Below are positions 57,250 to 64,000 of a stretch of 64,000 nucleotides of DNA, piece after piece. The position numbers were made by a program, and so were the translations under genes. The stretch covers positions 62,001 through 126,000 of the forward strand of contig JALJCO010003910.1 of assembly GCA_023101725.1 (NCBI GenBank), given 5' to 3'. The DNA is from Atherinomorus stipes. Lineage: Eukaryota > Chordata > Actinopteri > Atheriniformes > Atherinidae. Below the pieces are notes generated by a model. That model had not been told where the DNA came from, did no database searches, and worked only from the letters and a program-made list of their open reading frames with translations. Position 1 is the stretch's first letter, and each line of letters opens with the position of its first letter.

Positions 57250-57880
57250 ATCTTTACTAAAAGTGAAAAACGAAAAAAAAAAAAAGGTGGGAAAAAAAAA
57301 AATAAGAAGAATAAAAAAGGGGGGGGGGAAAAGAAAAAAGAATTTCCCATTAATCACCTTGGGGGAGGGAAGGGAGGAAAATTCAGATCATTCCGCCACA
57401 CAAATATAAGAGAGGGAAAAGAAAAAGAATGGAGAAGAATGAAAAAAAAGGGGGGGGGAAGGGGAAATAAAAAGGGAGTGGAGAGAAAAAAGAAAAATAA
57501 AGGGAGGGGAGAGGGGAGGAGAGGGGGGGGAGGGGAGGGAGCATAAAAAAGGGGAAAGAGGGAGAGGAAAAAAAAAAGAAAGAAGGGAGAGTGGGGGGGG
57601 GAGGGGGGGGGGGGGGGGGGGAAGAGAGGTGGGGGGTGAGTGGGGGGGGGGGAGGGAGGAGGGAGAAGGGAGAAAGAAAAGAAGGAGAGTGGGGGGGGGG
57701 CCGCAGGGCCCCCCCACAGGGCAACCATCGCCAGGAAATTCCTCGGGGGGATTGAGGAGGTGGATGGAGAGGGGGTGGGGGGGGGTAGGGGGGGGGGGGG
57801 GGGGGTGGGGGGGGTTTGGTGGGGGGGTATAAGGGAGAGTGAAAGAAAAGGGGAGAAAAAGAGATGAGATAAAAAGGTGG
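57250..57880. repeat. Roughly 630-bp homopurine (G/A) tract
   Basis: Almost only A and G on the plus strand: alternating A runs, GGGAGAGG-type mixtures and G runs up to about 15. It is broken mainly by a short complex island (57700-57770, around CATCGCCAGGAAATTC). The Pro/Ser/Phe-rich minus-strand ORFs of 109-182 codons are artefacts of this composition. Such tracts can adopt H-DNA or G-quadruplex structures. Its patchy look also raises the possibility of poor base calls. Confidence 0.9.
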
Positions 57881-59607
57881 TCATATATGGAAAAAAATTC
57901 ATGGCATCAAAAGCCTCTCCATGTGATGCCGCAATGGCATTGTCAAAAGAAAGAGAGGTAACATGGAAAAAATCAAGTACTCAGAAAATTATCTGTAAAA
58001 ATGAAAAATTAATAAAATATAAAAATAGGAAAATTTTATCTTTGTTAATATTTTCTACATAAATTTTTAATTATTAATTAAATATATATAAAAAAAATAA
58101 AGAGAAAGAGGGATGGTGGGGAGGGGTGGGGGAGGGAGGGTGTATAATGGCTTCGCCGGAGGGCTGTCAGGGGAGGGAGGAATCTATAGGGAATCACCCT
58201 GGTCTCTTAGAACTCTGCAGTGTCTGTTCAGAGCCAATATGGCTTCCTACTTGTGTAATAAGGTTTTAGGTCACATTTCTGGATGCAGCATCAAACTATA
58301 TTGAGTGACAGTGGTTCTGTGGGGTTTTCAAAGGCCCATGTGGCTAAATTGATCACAGTGGCATGATGGTTTCTTACGCAGTCCTGCCTGAGTGCTGGAA
58401 AGGTCATGAACAGTAGTTTAATTTTCCAAACTCTCTGAATTTTTTTTAATATGGTGTGCACTGTAGATGTTATAAAATGAGCAAGTTATTCTTAAATCTG
58501 CTAGATTTTTGTGTTAAATTTACAAAACAGAATATATGGCTACAGGTTAAGAGAAAAAGTTCTCCATAAGGAGTTAATAAAAGATTAATTTGCAATTTGT
58601 TCCAGAGTTTTGGAAAATGAGATATTATCACCAATAAATTTCAGGGGTGGATTGGAGTTTGGCATCCTGTCAGCAAAACAAAGAAGTTGTTTTCCACAAG
58701 ACATGAAGTTTACTGCACTTGCTCCACAACATTCTCATGTTCAAACATCCAAAATCGATAGCAAATAAGAAACCCAATGCAAATGACGCCTTTTCCCATT
58801 TGTGGGAAGTCATATAAAAAGCTGCAACCTACAGTAATATTCATCTCAATAAGCTGAGCAAATAACAGTTACTTTTTGTATGCTGTGAGACGCGTGGGTG
58901 AGCAGCAGCCTCTGCTATAAAATGTTGAATTAAAAGGGTTTTAATTTTGATTTATAGGGAAAAACATAGTTCTTTGTTTTAAGATTTGGCTGTGTGACAA
59001 TCAGATTGTGCAGGAAACATTTCTAATACCTTAAACAAATGATGTTATTTAGTTAGAATGATGAAAGTTTCATAGAAGAAAGAATCAAGAAAGAAAAATG
59101 GGAGTTGGGCAAAATGTCATCAGTTCCGTTTTTAACAAATCTTCATATCAGATTAATGAAACTGCCACTGAGTTTCAGAATCCCTGACAAAGTCTCATCC
59201 ATAAAGTCCAAAGCAGCTCGGTTTGTCTTACACCTGTGGAGCTCTTTCTGAATTCATTTGAGTAATTTTTCTCAGGTTGCAGGTTTACAAAAATAGAACA
59301 AGAAAGGTTAAAGTTGGCAAAAGTTTTACTGTATAACTTCATAGTTTAATGCTGCCTCATTCCCTTTTGTCAGCAGTGAGGAATCATTCAAGAGCATCCA
59401 AAAGACTACAAAAAAGCCACCTACAGCTTTAAAATATGGACAAAATGGAAGAAGGAAAAATGAAGATGCGAGGCTGAATGTGTTCATTTCAGTGATTGTG
59501 TGTTTGTGAGAGACAGAGAGGAATTTGGCGAGCGTTGCTTTTTGGCTTTTGTTGGGAAACTGATAAATCCACAGCCGTTTGACTCCTGCCAGACACCGCC
59601 CTCCTCC
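57881..59607. other. Non-coding; second small G-rich patch
   Basis: A short purine-rich patch (58100-58142, GGTGGGGAGGGGTGGGGG) follows an AT-only stretch. The rest is ordinary AT-rich DNA with no gene seen. Confidence 0.45.
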
Positions 59608-59612
59608 CCACA

Positions 59613-59652
<40 letters not shown>
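59608..59652. repeat. (CA)n microsatellite
   Basis: About 45 bp of CA with one CCC interruption near the left edge. Seen directly. Confidence 0.97.
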
Positions 59653-59653
<1 letters not shown>

Positions 59654-60377
59654 CATCTCCATCTGTTTGGCTTGTGCCAGTTGCCCCCTTTGAATTACCC
59701 AGCATGCCTTGCACATTCAGAAAAATGAGGCTATTTAGCGAGTGCTGTGAAAGAGAGACAGATGGACAAACATAAAGTACAGATAAAGACTGACGGTGGG
59801 GACGACAGGTGCCATAATTATCCTCTCAATCATCAAAGTTTACACTCTATCAAAAGAAGTTTTAAGGAGAGTCTCTATAAGCTGCCCAGGTTGCAGGTGA
59901 GAGTGAGAAAAATAGAAAATAGGGAGAAATAACACTGATATCTATATATTTAACATTCGTCAGCTTCTCACTAACTAGACTACTAAACTAGATTACCAGT
60001 TTTGGTTTGATAATGCCTCATTTTTCTCCGAATCAAAGAGGAAAATTTTGATCTTAAAGAGTCCATAAAACTACACTGTTTATCTACAGTTTAATTTATG
60101 CCAATATTTTCAAGTTGATGTAGGCTAATTTCAGTGATGTGGATACTGATGAGTACTCGTCTATCTGAAGAGCACCCTTTTCTCTTTGGTTGTGGAATGA
60201 ACATTATCAAGTCAATGCTTACTGTGATGGTCCACTCACATGCAGACATAAAATGCTATTGCTTGTAAAACATATCAAGGTGATTCTTAGGTAACATTTT
60301 CAAACAAAACTGTGAACGATGGATCCACAATGTAGGATTTTCAGGTGTGTAATGTAGTTAGATTTTATTTTAGAGCC
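59653..60377. other. Non-coding, no gene seen
   Basis: AT-rich, no gene or repeat family recognised. Confidence 0.4.
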
Positions 60378-60849
60378 TTAAAGACCCACAACGCAACTTT
60401 CAGACCTTAAAAATATGCGTTTTTGACTCATTTTGATGGCACACCAACATTCATTATGCACATTTTCGAGCTGTCACTTCCCAGTGGTGTCCCGGGGCTC
60501 AGAAATTGCACTATGTAACTTTCGTATCTGGGATGGGGCCATGACGTTGCAGCCGACTATTGGTTGCGCACCACGTCACTTACTTGCAAACAGATATGAA
60601 CCAGACATGAACACAGTGGGTGTTTTGAATGCTCATCAGGTCAGATTCTGCAAAGAAACACAGGGAAACATTACCGGAGGAAGAGAGGAAAAGAAAGAGA
60701 GGAAGGGACGGAACAAGAGGCAAGATAAGACTGTCTTTTACTGGCTGGAGGGAATCACAGTACAGGTATGATGCAAGATGGATGCTAGTTTAGCCGCAGA
60801 TAGGGGGCCCACTGAGAAAACTGAGAAAAGTTCTGTTGTGTGTCTTTAA
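60378..60849 (+). mobile_element. Family A MITE copy, plus strand (best preserved)
   Basis: The only copy with clear terminal inverted repeats: left TTAAAGACCCACAACG; the right end inverted reads TTAAAGACACACAACA (13 of 16). Internal landmarks include CCCAGTGGTGTCCCGGGGC, TATTGGTTGCGCACCACGTC, AAGAGAGGAAGGGACGGAAC and GATAGGGGGCCCACTGAG. Non-coding. The flanks do not show an obvious 8-bp duplication. Confidence 0.8.
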
Positions 60850-61013
60850 TCTTCCAATATCACCACCCTATATGTGTTCACTTTAGCAAAATATATTGTT
60901 TAACAAATATAGAAAACATTCTTTAAAGTGGATCTACAAGGGGCAACACGTCATTTGTAAGTTCAAAAGCCTGAAGTGAAAGATGAATTTACAAAAATTT
61001 AATAATTGTACAT

Positions 61014-62188
61014 TTAGGCCCTGATTTACACAGAATCCAAATAAAGACCGCTAATTTCTTTGCCGCGAGAAAAATAGCATGCGTTGTCTCTTCAGCGTTT
61101 GCGGGTGATCTACAAAGATTACACGCAATCTGTAACAGGCGCAAAAAGGATTTAGCATGCGCTATTGCTGCGCCATGAAAAGTTCAGAAGAGCATGTGGT
61201 AAACGCAAAATGAAATTCGATCTGATAGAGAGATATTAGTTCCAGAGATATAATATGAGGCAAGTAAAAAACAGAATGTAAGATAAATATAACTATGAAA
61301 TGAAAACAATGCAGCAGGTTTCCCTGTGGGTTGTAAAGAGGCCAGTTTACCAGGACATGCATAAGGAGAGCTATTGAAGATAGTATTATGCAGTGCGCAC
61401 TCTTTGGCACAATGCCTTCCTGTGTAATTGCCACCCCCACCCCACGCAAACCTCAGTAAAAAATAGTATCAATAGTTTGTGCTACGTTTTTTTCACAGAA
61501 TTTTCTGTGGGGTGGGGTCCAACTTCACGCAGGTCAGCAACCTCAGAGCAGCAGCAGGAGCAGCGGTGTGGAGAGGAACCGGGTCTTGAAAGGGCAAGCG
61601 TGCAGGGGCTGATCTAAAATTACAAATATGCCATTGGCAAAAAATAAAAGTAAATAAAAAGACATAATTAAATGTCAGCTTTAACTACCATGATGCTGCA
61701 GCTGCAGATGTTCTGATTTATCTGTCTAGAATAACCCGTGTTAAACAGTGATGTTGATTGTTATTTAATTAAATAATGAAAACTTGACGTTTCGCCTGCA
61801 CACCTCATTAGAAATGATTTTGACCCAATGCTGCATGTCTGCAGTCCTGTAGGCAGCACTTTTTCAGCCATCAGTGCAATAAGTTGCCAGTTAATACCTG
61901 CTTTTCAGACGCGCTAAATTACACGCAATTTTTTGCGCCTGCTTTCCATTGCATAGTTTATAAATCACATAAGCTGAGTCGTTTGCAAAGTCTCTTCCCA
62001 ATATTTTGCACGTTTTGGCAGATCGCATATTCATCTACAGCAGACACGCAAAATAGATAGTGGGGATGTTTTGCCGGTTAACAGGCACAAACCTCCTTTT
62101 GCCCTGCTTTGTAAATCAGCGGATTATTGCGTGTGTAATGAAGATAGCATTCGTTTTAACACGCGCAAACCTTTCTTAAATCAGGGCT
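61014..62188. mobile_element. Family B non-autonomous DNA transposon, copy 2
   Basis: Left end TTAGGCCCTGATTTACAC; the right end inverted reads AAGCCCTGATTTAAG. Same order of blocks as the copy at 28612-30056 (GCGTTTGCGGGTGATCTAC, GCAATGCCT, TTCACGCAGGTCAGCAACC, GATGCTGCAGCTGCAG, ATTACACGCAATTTTTTGCG), but without the nested insertion. Non-coding. Confidence 0.75.
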
Positions 62189-62250
62189 TTCATCTTTCGG
62201 CCCTCAAAAACGTATACAGCCCTCCATAAAACTGTGTCCTTCTCTCGCAG

Positions 62251-62351
62251 TGGTGATGGCAAACATGTAGGAAACAGAGACGGCCTGTCTGCAACCTGCA
62301 GAGTGACGGGACTGAGCCACCCAGCTTTCACCAGGAGGTCATTCTCCACAG
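62251..62351 (+). CDS. Candidate internal coding exon, 33 codons, unknown protein
   Basis: A 101-bp segment between a good acceptor (TGTCCTTCTCTCGCAG, pyrimidine-rich) and a fair donor (TCCACAG then GTGATG). Only one plus frame is open: after one base completing a codon it reads GDGKHVGNRDGLSATC and then RVTGLSHPAFTRRSFST, leaving one base for the next exon. The composition looks protein-like and the region is GC-richer than its flanks. I do not recognise the protein. The minus strand is open as well (88 codons, 62176-62442), which weakens the argument. It lies just 63 bp beyond the family B element, which would then be intronic. Confidence 0.3.
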
Positions 62352-63731
62352 GTGATGTTTCATTTCTTAAAGTTGAAGTTAAATAAAATGCGTAATGAAC
62401 AGATGCTGGAGGTGAAGGATGATCGTGATTTAATACGTCCATTAACTACCTGCTTATAGTGATCGTGGGATTTGTTGTAGTACATATCCCCAGTTAGCTA
62501 GTTTTCATTATAGTACACATGAGAGCAATTTCTGAAGAACCTAGATATAAAAAAAGTTGGGAGAGTTATTGTTTCGTGCCCTGAAACTTCAGTGACAGTT
62601 CTATGTGTTCAATATCAGAAATAAGGCTAATCAATTAAAGCAGGATACAACCTGACTGTGAGATGGGACCACATGGTCAGTTTTTATTCTCTGTATAAAT
62701 TCCACTGCAGAAACATTAGATTTTCCACAAAAGATGATCTCAGTAAAAACCTACAGGTGTTACCAGGTCTACTATACAGCCAATTTATTTAATCAGCAAT
62801 TATGATAAAAAAAAAAAAAACTTAATATGATACAAATCTGAAAAATCCTTTGAAATTCTGTAATATAATTCTAACTGTCACTATATTTCTTAAGATAAAT
62901 CAAAAAGATGATAATGATCATCCGAGCAATCTAACTTTATATTGCAGAAACTTAAGATTTGGATGTTTATGAGATGTTTTGCTGCTTAGCACCATAACTG
63001 TCATGTTCAGTTCTCCCACAAGATGATATTTGTCCCGGACTTTAAGTTCTAATTTTGAAGAATCTTTTTTTAAAAACGCAAGCCTATACTGTCTTTGTTT
63101 ACTTAGAAGGATAATGATTGAGAATATTGTTTAAAGTGGAACTTGTTATGACTTTTTACATATATGGGATTTTCCCGTTCTATTATGAGGACAATCAATA
63201 ACTCTACATGGACAAATATTTCTTCTATCCATCTGAAACCTGATCAGAGATTGTACCTGGCATGTTTACTGTACATGGACGTCGAATAAAGTGATGCAAT
63301 CGGTTGCGTGTTTACATGATGAAAAGACTTAATATGACCGAATCACTTGGCCTTCAAGGAAGTCTTTTGACAGTCAAGATGCTCGATGATCTTTAACTCT
63401 TTTGGAGTTTCTGATAAAAGTTTAGCTCTGTGTTGTTGCTGCCATTTTTCAAGTCTGTCCTAAAAGTCATCATGTTCCCGAACTCCCACATCCACCACAG
63501 AAACCATCGAAATGAGTGGAGACATGCTTATTTTTTCCTGCTGATCAGATCATGGAAAGGTTGACCCCCTCCCCCATTTAAATTCTCCGGCTCCACCAGT
63601 CTCTTTGTGGAAAAATCCAATATATGGTCAGTTGTGAAATTTGCAAATGCAAATATCAATTTTGATAACTGCAGTTCAACTAAACATGAGGATGGTTTTC
63701 CCTAGAACTACAACCCCCCCAATGAAAAAAA
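62352..63731. other. Non-coding, no gene seen
   Basis: AT-rich DNA without recognised features except a poly-A run near 62807-62820. Confidence 0.4.
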
Positions 63732-63751
63732 AGAGAGAGAGAGAGAGAGAA
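63732..63751. repeat. (GA)n run
   Basis: Twenty bases of AG repeats between A runs. The remaining sequence to the window end (63752-64000) shows no gene. Confidence 0.9.
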
Positions 63752-64000
63752 AAAACACCCAAAACAACTCAAAAATGGTTACCTTGTGCTGAATGTGTTT
63801 GTTGGGAGGGAATATTTTACTTTTTATTTAAGAAACTGGGGTTGTACGAAGTGCTTGAGTAGTCTCTATTTTACCTGCGGTAGACAAAAAAGAGATTTGC
63901 ATTAAAATTAAAGGTGTAATTAAAGTTTAATTGAAGATTCAGCATTTTATTAATGTATATGCTGGCAAAAAAGGCTGAAACCACATTATTCATGAATGTC

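Noticed and set aside
57354..57902. 182-codon minus-strand ORF, Pro/Ser/Phe-rich, the second longest ORF in the window
   Set aside because: It is simply the translation of the homopurine tract. The other minus frames give the same kind of text, and there is no domain.

Overview
The window is vertebrate nuclear DNA, most likely from a percomorph-type teleost fish. It is AT-rich and intron- or intergenic-like, with no long conserved coding ORF. The identifiable content is a mix typical of fish genomes: an L2-clade LINE, tRNA-derived SINE sequence, Tc1-like transposase remnants, many short non-autonomous DNA transposons (mostly hAT-like, some with intact 8-bp target-site duplications), and microsatellites. 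I see no bacterial operon, CRISPR array, rRNA gene or functional tRNA gene. Species and chromosomal position cannot be told from the sequence alone.

Layout. 0-3 kb: simple repeats and A-rich DNA. 3.0-7.3 kb: a near full-length but dead L2 LINE (+), with a 5' leader, an ORF1 carrying an SGNH-esterase-like domain, an ORF2 endonuclease/reverse transcriptase, and a 3' tail; it carries stops, frameshifts and internal deletions. 9.2-10.1 kb: a palindromic hAT-type element with a tandemly expanded arm. 15.2-15.8 kb: an inverted-repeat element. 17.2-19.6 kb: a nested cluster in which two hAT-like elements with perfect 8-bp duplications sit in a Tc1 remnant and in an older MITE. 21.8-22.9 kb: a hAT MITE and a possible solo LTR. 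24.65-24.75 kb: two adjacent perfect hairpins. 25.2-26.6 kb: two head-to-head copies of a roughly 470-bp family (family A), one split by a hAT insertion. 28.6-30.1 kb and 61.0-62.2 kb: two copies of a second family (family B), the first carrying a nested insertion whose empty site survives in the second. 31.6-32.7 kb: a SINE, two MITEs and a family A fragment in a row. 35.7-37.0 kb: a hAT element inside another MITE. 41.6-41.8 kb: a 72-bp near-perfect foldback. 46.6-48.7 kb: a SINE-like sequence, a LINE tail, a Tc1 remnant and a family A copy. 53.4-54.2 kb: a GC-rich block built from three copies of one unit. 57.2-57.9 kb: a striking homopurine tract.

Protein-coding content of the host is uncertain. 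Three plus-strand segments (about 16.04, 45.14 and 62.25 kb) have exon-like splice contexts with one open frame. None is recognised as a known protein, so they are low-confidence candidates for exons of one or more genes with very long introns. The transposons do not act as a system: the window is a record of successive insertions, and the nesting gives their relative ages.
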